This document shows, piece after piece, positions 1 to 6,035 of a DNA stretch of 8,021 nt (its first letter is position 1; every line of letters begins with the position of its first letter). Made by a program: the position numbers and the translations under genes. The notes under the pieces are model-generated. The model had not been told where the DNA came from, did no database searches, and saw only the letters and a list, made by a program, of their open reading frames with translations. Origin of the DNA: Silvanigrellaceae bacterium (GTDB taxonomy: Bacteria; Bdellovibrionota; Oligoflexia; Silvanigrellales; Silvanigrellaceae); assembly GCA_947475135.1 (NCBI GenBank), contig CANJMU010000023.1, positions 1-8,021 on the forward strand. Reading direction: 5' to 3'.

Positions 1-1227
1 ACGTAACAAAATCGATTTGTCTTCTTTTTTCATAAAATCATTTTCAGTCAACGGATAATTTACTTGAGTCCATTTTTCTTGATTCAAATAAAATCCACCA
101 CCTTGAATGAGCTTTCGAGCTTCGCCGCGACTTGTCGCAAATTCACATTTGACGAGAAGGGATAAAATATCGAATCCATCTTTCAATTCTTGTAAGGTAA
201 CAGTCGTTGTTGGTAAATTTAGCAATTCAGATGCATCGTTCGAAAATAAGGAGCGTGCTGTATTTTGGGAATTCGTGGCTTCCTGTTCCCCATGAATAAA
301 TTTTGTGATTTCAAAAGCTAAAATTTCTTTGCTTTCGTTAATGGGAGTATTTTTCAAAATCGATTGAATTTCTTCCTTTGTTTTTAATGAAAACACATAA
401 AATAATTTTTCAACATCTTCGTCATAAACATTTCTAAAAAATTGAAAAAATTCGTAGGGCGAGGTCATGCTTGGGTCTAACCAAATCGCATTTCCTGCGG
501 ATTTTCCAAATTTAACATCATTTTTATCCACAAGAAGTGGCGTCGTGACAGCAAAAGCCTTTCCTTTTTTTGTGCGGCGGATAAGGTCGGCTCCACTTAA
601 AATATTAGACCATTGATCATCACCGCCAAATTGAATGGTGCAGTGATATTTTTCATAGAGATGCAAAAAATCGTAGGATTGGAGCAGTTGGTACCCAAGC
701 TCCATAAAGGTCAATCCACCCTCTTGAAAACGGGTTTTATTCACTTCTGCGGCCAATAATCGGGCTACTGTAAAATGGACCCCTACATTTTGGGAAAAGT
801 CTAACCAGGTCATAGGTCCAACCCAGTCTAAATTGTTCACATAAATTGGTTTGTTGCTGCTATCATTCCTAAATAAGGGAGAGACAATTTTTTTAAAATT
901 TTCGATGAAACTTTGAATTTGTGTTTCCGTGTTCATTTGACGCATTTCGGTGCGGCCGGTGGGGTCACCAATTCTGCCAGTGGCTCCACCAAATAAAATA
1001 ATTGGTGTTAATCCTTCATCTTGTGCACGTCTTAGTAACATAAGAACTGCTAAATTTCCGACATGCAAACTTGCTGCTGTTGGGTCAAACCCCGCGTAAA
1101 CAAAAAGCGAGTGTTTACTTGTTGTTTCGTTTAAAATTTCAATTAATTCATTTTCATGACTTGTCTGTGCAATGAGATTGCGAGATCGCAAAAGTTGAAT
1201 GAAATTGGTTTGTTGGTTTTGGGGCAT
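1..1227 (-). CDS. tyrS: Tyrosyl-tRNA synthetase (3' end cut by window edge)
   Basis: This class I aminoacyl-tRNA synthetase charges tRNA-Tyr with tyrosine in the cytoplasm. The reading frame is open from the ATG at 1227 to base 1 and gives 409 residues, close to the usual 400-425, so only a short C-terminal tail is missing. Residues 44-51 (YAGFDPTA) form the tyrosine/ATP pocket strand. The HIGH signature appears as HVGN at 55-58. GGDDQW at 201-206 is the family's substrate-binding signature. The KMSKS loop reads KFGKS at 239-243. The C-terminus, after about residue 355, has an S4-like RNA-binding segment with TSRGEARKLI and GGFYLN. An AAGGA Shine-Dalgarno lies 8 bp before the ATG (1236-1240). 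The 72-bp leader carries a tandem repeat and hairpin, listed separately. The upstream neighbour is the NTAN1-like gene on the same strand. Identification is secure. Confidence 0.97.
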   Translation of the reverse strand, partial: MPQNQQTNFIQLLRSRNLIAQTSHENELIEILNETTSKHSLFVYAGFDPTAASLHVGNLAVLMLLRRAQDEGLTPIILFGGATGRIGDPTGRTEMRQMNTETQIQSFIENFKKIVSPLFRNDSSNKPIYVNNLDWVGPMTWLDFSQNVGVHFTVARLLAAEVNKTRFQEGGLTFMELGYQLLQSYDFLHLYEKYHCTIQFGGDDQWSNILSGADLIRRTKKGKAFAVTTPLLVDKNDVKFGKSAGNAIWLDPSMTSPYEFFQFFRNVYDEDVEKLFYVFSLKTKEEIQSILKNTPINESKEILAFEITKFIHGEQEATNSQNTARSLFSNDASELLNLPTTTVTLQELKDGFDILSLLVKCEFATSRGEARKLIQGGGFYLNQEKWTQVNYPLTENDFMKKEDKSILLR

Positions 1228-1257
1228 GTTGTGTTTCCTTATCAAGGCAGATCAAAG

Positions 1258-1283
1258 TGGAGTGTTGGAGTGTACCACTCAAC
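1258..1283 (-). promoter_or_regulatory. Tandem 8-bp repeat and hairpin in the tyrS leader
   Basis: TGGAGTGT occurs twice back to back on the plus strand (1258-1265 and 1266-1273). In the minus-strand RNA upstream of tyrS, bases 1283-1276 can pair with 1272-1264, giving an 8-bp stem with one bulged C and a 3-nt loop. The second repeat copy offers competing partners: GAGTG can pair with either CACTC, and AGTGG can pair with a downstream CCACT. No U-tract follows, so it is not an intrinsic terminator as it stands. It may be a leader element of tyrS or a 3'-end structure of the gene before it. It does not show the conserved features of a T-box leader. Regulatory function is inference. Confidence 0.35.
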
Positions 1284-1299
1284 CGATCTATTTTACCCT

Positions 1300-2256
1300 T
1301 TAATACGGATTATGCTGCCAATCAACATTGAAAGGGTTTGCTTGTACTAGAGAACGCCGTCCGTAACCACTTATGTCAAATATGTTTCCTGGTAAGAGAG
1401 CCCTTGATGTCTCTAAATGGTGTTGAGTGACACCAGGATCTACAAATAATGGATCAAACCAAAATAAAGCAGAACCGCTCCCCACTTGAAAAATTTTCCT
1501 GCTTCCTGTTTCATCACAATCAGGAGCGCCAGAACCAGGGGGGGCTATTAAAATTTGATTTCCCGCTCCAATAAGCCGAATACTCTCAGCCGAAAAATTT
1601 ACGAGTCCTTGACTAATGGCTTCGAGTATCTGTTTCTGTGCCATATCAGCAACGACTATTGGCCCCTCGTTGTTACTAAAAGGCATGACAATAATTGTTA
1701 CCATCGTCGCAGGGGGAAAATTTTTATGGAGTTCTTTAAACGAAGGCCTCATATCTGTTGCTGTGTCAAAATGACACATCGCAGAATATTCAGGGGCAGC
1801 AAGAATCACAATGCAACAAGGATTCGCGCTATCAGTGAACAAACCTTTCACCTGGTTTTTCTCTGCGTATTCGCGTGTTACCACTGTCATGATTCCTTGT
1901 CTTGCAAATCGAACAGAGTCTTTTTTGAGACCATGGGGAAACGGAGATGAGAGTGGATGAGTTGGAATATTCATTGGTCGACCGCTGCCGTCGTCATAAG
2001 TCATGGGATAAGAATAACGCTTTACAGGTATTACACGTATTTCTTCTGGTCCTTCCCCCATATTTAATTCTCTAGATAATTGTCTAGAAGGAATGCCTGC
2101 CTCCTCAGGTCCAGACTGACGCTCTCTTGTTTCATTCGTTGAATAAGGACTGTAATAAGGACAGGCTGGTAAATGTCTAGTTTTCGTATTCGTTAAACTA
2201 ACACCACAATATGCACAGACACAGACCCCCACACTTCTACTTCTATTGTTTATCAT
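1300..2256 (-). CDS. NTAN1-like protein amidohydrolase/deamidase with N-terminal zinc-finger-like motif
   Basis: The product has 318 residues from the ATG at 2256. A TTG five codons upstream is in frame, but its purine-rich stretch is too close to serve as a ribosome site. Residues 14-32 hold C14-x2-C17-x10-H28-x3-C32, a plausible zinc knuckle. A polar linker follows (35-105). The C-terminal domain (about 117-298) matches, from memory, the architecture of eukaryotic protein N-terminal asparagine amidohydrolase NTAN1. A V-V-T strand is followed by C147-C148-I-V-I-L, where C147 is the candidate nucleophile. Next come a CHFD segment with H162, an F-S-N-N stretch at 193-196, and Q-x3-L-x2-S-R-x-L near 278-287. 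NTAN1 deamidates N-terminal Asn in the eukaryotic Arg/N-degron pathway; the CheD deamidase fold is related. No signal peptide is visible. The bacterial substrate is unknown, and a host target is only speculation. Family assignment is moderate, function low. Confidence 0.55.
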   Translation of the reverse strand: MINNRSRSVGVCVCAYCGVSLTNTKTRHLPACPYYSPYSTNETRERQSGPEEAGIPSRQLSRELNMGEGPEEIRVIPVKRYSYPMTYDDGSGRPMNIPTHPLSSPFPHGLKKDSVRFARQGIMTVVTREYAEKNQVKGLFTDSANPCCIVILAAPEYSAMCHFDTATDMRPSFKELHKNFPPATMVTIIVMPFSNNEGPIVVADMAQKQILEAISQGLVNFSAESIRLIGAGNQILIAPPGSGAPDCDETGSRKIFQVGSGSALFWFDPLFVDPGVTQHHLETSRALLPGNIFDISGYGRRSLVQANPFNVDWQHNPY

Positions 2257-2318
2257 ATCAATTGATCTCAACTCTTAATAAAAATTTAAATTTTTAATTA
2301 ATTCATCTAAAAAAATAT

Positions 2319-2346
2319 ATTCTATCGAAAATAAAAATTTTGAAAA
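2319..2346 (-). promoter_or_regulatory. Possible promoter of the NTAN1-like gene
   Basis: On the minus strand a -35-like TTTTCA (2346-2341) is separated by 16 bp from a -10-like TAGAAT (2324-2319). Transcription would start about 55 bp before the ATG at 2256, within very AT-rich DNA. The -35 box overlaps a hairpin at the end of the upstream gene. Such matches arise easily at this base composition, so support is weak. Confidence 0.25.
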
Positions 2347-2374
2347 AAGTGGTACTATCTTGGAATTTTTTCAA
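2340..2374 (-). terminator. Possible weak terminator hairpin after the secreted protein gene
   Basis: A perfect 9-bp inverted repeat, TTGAAAAAA (2374-2366 on the minus strand) with TTTTTTCAA (2348-2340), encloses a 17-nt loop containing the TAG stop of the upstream gene. The sequence running on in the direction of transcription is T-rich (five Ts, then four). The stem is almost all A:T and so would be weak. It may terminate transcription or only slow it. Confidence 0.3.
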
Positions 2375-2756
2375 CAGCACATTCTGTGTAAGGAGTTGTG
2401 GCGCTGCAAGTCAGAGTTGTTTTAGAAATAAAAGGCATTTCTGGGGAAATAACAACAGTTTTTGATGTCCATAGGCTGTTCATGCTGTCGCTGTTGACAG
2501 GTTTATAGGTCAATCCAGCCCCTGCATATAATTGGATGCTTGATATTTCTTGCATTTGATATCCATAGTGGCAAACAAGAACATTAGTTACATAATTATT
2601 CATTGTTGCCATGGTTGCTTTTGCAAAAGGAACAACGCTTTCTCCTACAGTTATTTCAGGTGGACAAACAAGTTGATTTGCGGGTTCTACATCTTGAGCA
2701 AATGCTCCAGAATAAATAGAAATTAAAGAAACAGATAAAATAAGATAATTTTTCAC
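2355..2756 (-). CDS. Small secreted four-cysteine protein, unknown function
   Basis: I do not recognise the family. The best start is the GTG at 2756, giving 133 residues. A GGAG Shine-Dalgarno lies at suitable spacing just upstream, and translation from this GTG begins directly with a signal peptide: Lys2, a hydrophobic core at about 4-15, and an AFA cleavage site after residue 20. In-frame start codons further upstream would prepend residues without a ribosome site. The mature protein is about 113 residues and contains exactly four cysteines (C31, C62, C117, C126), an even number that fits two disulfide bonds in the periplasm or outside the cell. No transmembrane segment follows the signal peptide. 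A perfect 16-bp palindrome lies 21-36 bp upstream of the start codon. It lies between the fmdB-like and NTAN1-like genes on the same strand; no functional link is visible. Confidence 0.8.
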   Translation of the reverse strand: MKNYLILSVSLISIYSGAFAQDVEPANQLVCPPEITVGESVVPFAKATMATMNNYVTNVLVCHYGYQMQEISSIQLYAGAGLTYKPVNSDSMNSLWTSKTVVISPEMPFISKTTLTCSATTPYTECAVEKIPR

Positions 2757-2776
2757 GTCAATTCTCCAAAAAAATG

Positions 2777-2792
2777 GTGTTATTAATAACAC
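2777..2792. repeat. Perfect 16-bp palindrome upstream of the secreted protein gene
   Basis: GTGTTATTAATAACAC is identical to its reverse complement. It lies 21-36 bp before the GTG start at 2756, just downstream of a possible promoter at 2827-2800. A perfect even palindrome of this length is typical of sites bound by a dimeric helix-turn-helix regulator. In RNA it could also form a 6-bp hairpin with a 4-nt loop just ahead of the ribosome site. Operator function is inference. Confidence 0.4.
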
Positions 2793-2799
2793 GGGGGGA

Positions 2800-2827
2800 C
2801 TTTTAAGGAAATAGGACGGAACATCAA
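2800..2827 (-). promoter_or_regulatory. Possible promoter of the secreted protein gene
   Basis: A -35-like TTGATG (2827-2822) and -10-like TAAAAG (2805-2800) are 16 bp apart on the minus strand. The start of transcription would fall at about 2793, immediately beside the 16-bp palindrome. Both boxes match consensus at four of six bases, so this is tentative. Confidence 0.2.
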
Positions 2828-2909
2828 TCTAGAATAATTTTGTCCTGAATGACGACAGTTTTTTAGAAAACGATATTCATTTGTTCAAAATAATTGTCTG
2901 TTTTCTACT

Positions 2910-3221
2910 TTAGTGGCCGCACCCAGTGCCACATAGATGACTTCTTGCCAATCGTACAGCTCGTTGTGCAGAAGTTATTGCACCGTCGTTTTTGTTTTGC
3001 TTGCCTGGTGAATTTGGAATGGGGCCTGTGACTTTTGAAAAGGAGTGATCTGACCCAATAGAAAAAGTCGAAAAAATTCTATGAACTGCTTGATGGCACG
3101 TCGGACAATTCATCAAAGGAGTTTCATTCACTTTTTGCAAGGCTTCAAAAAAGCAGCAATCCTTCAATTGAGTTTTTTCATTTTCCGAAAAATAGGTGGG
3201 TTCGTATTCGTAAATAGGCAT
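2910..3221 (-). CDS. FmdB-family zinc-ribbon protein (variant first knuckle)
   Basis: The 103-residue product opens with MPIYEYE, the hallmark start of the FmdB putative regulatory protein family, and continues with FEALQKVNETPLMNCPTC. The second zinc knuckle is intact (C39-x2-C42). The usual first CxxC near residues 8-11 is absent: about ten extra residues precede an adjacent pair, C22-C23. The C-terminus ends in CGTGCGH, giving further possible metal ligands. An ATG five codons upstream has no ribosome site, whereas AAGGA lies 7 bp before the ATG at 3221, which decides the start. FmdB proteins were named from a formamidase gene cluster and their biochemical role is poorly defined; no amidase is next to this gene. 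It lies 90 bp after the lipoprotein gene on the same strand, so co-transcription is possible. Confidence 0.85.
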   Translation of the reverse strand: MPIYEYEPTYFSENEKTQLKDCCFFEALQKVNETPLMNCPTCHQAVHRIFSTFSIGSDHSFSKVTGPIPNSPGKQNKNDGAITSAQRAVRLARSHLCGTGCGH

Positions 3222-3311
3222 CTCAAAATCCTTCATCGTAGGATAGTAGAATAAGACAAAAACTCAATCCATTGATTTTATGCAGTTGAATATTATTATT
3301 TTAAATTTATC

Positions 3312-3920
3312 TTACTGTGCCATGGCAAACTGAGAAGCTTGGCGGTTTGTGCTATTCACTAATTTTTGTACTTCATCAGTCAGATCGGGGCTAGGAAGCC
3401 AATTCCCATTTTCATTGCTATCTATCGAAGTTCCGCTAAAATATTCGACATTATTTTTAATGACAACTTCTGTCATGCGGTTTGCAACTGGAAATACAAT
3501 CACACTCATGCGATTGCGAAACAGGCGGCTGTCAATAAAAAACTTATCCCAGTCTGTCGTGGCTGTTAAACTTTTTCTGTCCACAGCAGATAAAATGTAA
3601 TTTTTGGAAAGTTGCCTTGCTATCATATTAAAAACAAGCTGGGAGGGAAGGGCAGATCGATAGGTCGTGTCATTAATTTTCGTCAGTTGAAAAAGAGTGC
3701 TCCGCAGATAATTTTTTTGTTGGTTGAATTTGTCGTTTTTTTTTCTTTGATTAGGTTCTTGTTCTTTGTTTTTATCGCTTTCATCAAAAAGAGATGAAAA
3801 AAAAGACGGGGATTTTTTTCTGTCATCTGTATTTTCTGACTTTGCTAGATCTGCTAAAGTTGAGCAAGAACTTAAAAGCAAAGATTGTGATAAAATAAAA
3901 AATAAAATATTTTTTTTCAT
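3312..3920 (-). CDS. Predicted outer-membrane lipoprotein, DUF3576/BamC-like pattern
   Basis: The 202-residue product starts with MKKN, a hydrophobic stretch, and the lipobox LSSC (16-19). C19 would be lipidated by the Lgt/LspA pathway. Residues 27-70 are highly charged and probably unstructured. The C-terminal part (about 71-190) looks folded, with a region TATTDW then R-x3-R-x-R-M-S-V-I-V-F-P. From memory this resembles lipoproteins of the DUF3576 and BamC-like group, which contain an I-x-T-D-W strand followed by an R-rich strand. There is no aspartate after position +1 that would clearly retain it in the inner membrane (position 20 is Ser), so outer-membrane sorting is likely. The ATG at 3920 has AAGGA 7 bp upstream. 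The gene is divergent from lepA. Lipoprotein status is secure; the family assignment is tentative. Confidence 0.88.
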   Translation of the reverse strand: MKKNILFFILSQSLLLSSCSTLADLAKSENTDDRKKSPSFFSSLFDESDKNKEQEPNQRKKNDKFNQQKNYLRSTLFQLTKINDTTYRSALPSQLVFNMIARQLSKNYILSAVDRKSLTATTDWDKFFIDSRLFRNRMSVIVFPVANRMTEVVIKNNVEYFSGTSIDSNENGNWLPSPDLTDEVQKLVNSTNRQASQFAMAQ

Positions 3921-3964
3921 TGAAGATTCCTTCTGTTTTCTTTATTTCTTAATTCTGATGATAA

Positions 3965-3995
3965 TTGATTTTTTCTCTAAAAAATACGATAAAAT
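3965..3995 (+). promoter_or_regulatory. Possible lepA promoter in the divergent intergenic region
   Basis: The 164-bp gap between the lipoprotein and lepA must hold promoters for both directions. On the plus strand TTGATT (3965-3970) and TAAAAT (3990-3995) resemble -35 and -10 boxes, with a long 19-bp spacer. This would leave a leader of roughly 80 nt before lepA. I saw no convincing pair for the lipoprotein on the opposite strand. Confidence 0.3.
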
Positions 3996-4084
3996 TTTCC
4001 TATGAGGCCGTAATACAGGCAATAATAAATAGACCTCTTTCCTAACCCAAGTTTTCAAACACAAGACAAAGGAATCCATCCTAG

Positions 4085-5905
4085 ATGAGTAAAACGACAA
4101 ACACGGAACCAAAATACTTACGAAATTTTTGCATTATTGCCCATATTGACCATGGCAAATCAACGATTGCGGACCGCCTTTTAGAAATGACAGGGGCCGT
4201 TGAAGACAGGGACAGGCAAAATCAAATTTTAGACAGTATGGAGCTCGAGCGTGAGCGTGGAATTACGATTAAAGCTCAGACGGCGACCATCGAGTACAAA
4301 GCCAAGGATGGGCATATTTACACCTTAAATCTTATTGATACACCTGGACATGTGGACTTTACTTATGAAGTTAGCCGCAGTTTAAGTGCCTGTGAAGGGG
4401 CGTTACTTGTTGTGGATGCCAGCCAAGGTGTGGAGGCCCAAACTGTGGCCAATGTTTACTTAGCAGAGGACAACGGGGTTTTTATTTTTCCTGTGATCAA
4501 TAAGGTCGATCTTCCTTCTGCGGATTATGACAAAGTTTGTGCGCAAATCGAAGAAGAATTGGCGATTGACACAACCAATGCGGTGCGTTGCAGTGCCAAA
4601 ACAGGTCTTGGAATTTCAGATATTTTAGAAGCGATTGTCAAATATATCCCACCACCTTCAAACACGCGTGAAAAACCATTGCGCGCATTGATTTTTGATA
4701 GCTGGTTTGATTCCTATCAAGGTGTCATCGTTTTGGTTCGTATTGTGGATGGTGAAATTCGAATTGGTGACAACATTTGCATGATGCACACAGGAAAGTC
4801 CTTTGAGGTCCTGAAACTGGGTGTCATGTGTGTCAAAGCTTTTCCAAGAACCAGTTTAAGTGCCGGTGAAGTAGGTTACATTATCGCCAATGTGAAAGAA
4901 GTAAAGGACTCTCGGGTTGGTGATACTATTTGTCACAAAAACAGCACTGTACAGCCCCTGGAAGGCTTTAAACAGGCCAAGCAAATGGTGTTTGCAGGAA
5001 TCTTTCCAGTTGAAACCAATCACTATGAAAACCTGAAAGAAGCTCTTTTAAAATTGTCTTTGAATGACAGTTCCCTTAGTTTTGAACCCGAAACTTCTGT
5101 GGCCTTAGGGTTTGGTTTTCGAACCGGGTTTTTAGGTCTTTTGCACATGGAGATCATTCAAGAGCGCCTCGAACGCGAATACAATATGAGTATTATTTTA
5201 ACGGCGCCCACGTGTGTTTATTTTATCGAAACAACAAAACACGAAAGAATTCGTGTGGACAACCCCTCTTCTTTGCCAAACCCAACAATGATTGAAAAAT
5301 ATTTTGAGCCTGTTGTGAAAACTACTTTTCACATGCCCCAGGAATATTTGGGTGCGGTCATGACTTTGCTTGCGGAACGACGCGGCGTGCAGACAAAAAT
5401 GGAATATTTGTCTCAGAATCGTGTCATGTTGCAGTATGAATTGCCGTTGAATGAAATGGTTTTTGATTTTTTTGATCGACTGAAAAGTGTGTCCCGTGGC
5501 TATGCCAGCATGGATTATGAATTTTTAGATTACCGTGAAAGCGACCTGGTCAGGCTTGATATTCTTCTCACAGGTGAAATTTTGGATGCGCTTTCTTGCA
5601 TTATTCATCGCAGTAGTTCCTATGAGCGTGGGCGTTTACTTGTGAAAAAACTTCGTCAGGTCATCCCAAGACAACAATTCGAGGTTCCCATTCAAGCGGC
5701 CATAGGTTCTAAAATTATTGCCCGAGAAACCTTGAGTGCCCTTCGAAAAGATGTCCTTGCCAAATGCTATGGTGGTGATATTTCTCGTAAAAGAAAGCTT
5801 TTAGACAAACAAAAAGAAGGTAAAAAAAGAATGAAAAATGTGGGAAGTGTTGAAATTCCACAGGAAGCATTTATGGCGATACTCGATCTCAGTGATGTTG
5901 AATAA
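4085..5905 (+). CDS. lepA: Elongation factor 4 (LepA), ribosome-associated GTPase
   Basis: The product has 606 residues, the full length for this family (E. coli about 599). LepA is a translational GTPase related to EF-G that acts on the ribosome, with reported roles in initiation, back-translocation and 30S assembly. All GTPase motifs are present: G1 AHIDHGKST (19-27), G2 RGITIKAQ (58-65), G3 DTPGH with the catalytic His (85-89), G4 NKVD (139-142), and G5 SAK (170-172). Beta-barrel and EF-G-like domains follow, including [13 protein letters not shown]. The protein ends with the LepA-specific C-terminal domain ([20 protein letters not shown] and the following EAFMAIL). AAAGGA lies 11 bp before the ATG. 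In many proteobacteria lepA is followed by lepB; here a transporter follows instead, so signal peptidase is encoded elsewhere. Confidence 0.98.
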   Translation: MSKTTNTEPKYLRNFCIIAHIDHGKSTIADRLLEMTGAVEDRDRQNQILDSMELERERGITIKAQTATIEYKAKDGHIYTLNLIDTPGHVDFTYEVSRSLSACEGALLVVDASQGVEAQTVANVYLAEDNGVFIFPVINKVDLPSADYDKVCAQIEEELAIDTTNAVRCSAKTGLGISDILEAIVKYIPPPSNTREKPLRALIFDSWFDSYQGVIVLVRIVDGEIRIGDNICMMHTGKSFEVLKLGVMCVKAFPRTSLSAGEVGYIIANVKEVKDSRVGDTICHKNSTVQPLEGFKQAKQMVFAGIFPVETNHYENLKEALLKLSLNDSSLSFEPETSVALGFGFRTGFLGLLHMEIIQERLEREYNMSIILTAPTCVYFIETTKHERIRVDNPSSLPNPTMIEKYFEPVVKTTFHMPQEYLGAVMTLLAERRGVQTKMEYLSQNRVMLQYELPLNEMVFDFFDRLKSVSRGYASMDYEFLDYRESDLVRLDILLTGEILDALSCIIHRSSSYERGRLLVKKLRQVIPRQQFEVPIQAAIGSKIIARETLSALRKDVLAKCYGGDISRKRKLLDKQKEGKKRMKNVGSVEIPQEAFMAILDLSDVE

Positions 5906-5922
5906 GTAGAGATCTCTTTTTT
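5885..5922 (+). terminator. Possible weak terminator at the end of lepA
   Basis: GATCTC (5885-5890) can pair with GAGATC (5909-5914) across an 18-nt loop that spans the lepA stop codon. A run of six Ts follows almost at once (5917-5922). The stem is only 6 bp and the loop is long, so efficient termination is uncertain. The 130-bp gap to the transporter gene suits separate transcription. Confidence 0.3.
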
Positions 5923-6035
5923 CTGTTTTCATCTATCGGATGTCACATAAGGATTATAAGTTTATTCCGTTTATTCAAGAATTTTTATTGAATTGACGAT
6001 GGAAACCGAGTAAAAAAAGTCTTATGAGGTCATCC

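Noticed and set aside
1228..1299. Possible T-box riboswitch ahead of tyrS
   Set aside because: The 72-bp gap is too short for a T-box leader and shows no T-box core sequence or terminator U-tract.
1555..1950. Open frame of 131 codons on the plus strand
   Set aside because: It lies wholly antisense to the NTAN1-like gene, has no ribosome site, and its product shows no recognisable motif; it is a shadow frame.
2279..2296. 18-bp perfect palindrome made only of A and T
   Set aside because: In DNA this AT-rich, self-complementary A/T tracts are expected by chance; it lies upstream of the NTAN1-like gene but has no G/C-bearing arms to suggest a specific operator.
3349..4005. Several short plus-strand open frames opposite the lipoprotein
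   Set aside because: All are antisense to a gene with a clear lipobox and Shine-Dalgarno, and their products are low-complexity, Phe/Leu/Lys-rich translations of AT-rich DNA.
5973..5993. ATTCAA/TTGAAT inverted repeat upstream of the mdfA-like gene
   Set aside because: The arms are only 6 bp, AT-rich and 9 bp apart; no promoter boxes could be placed reliably around them, so an operator call is not supported.
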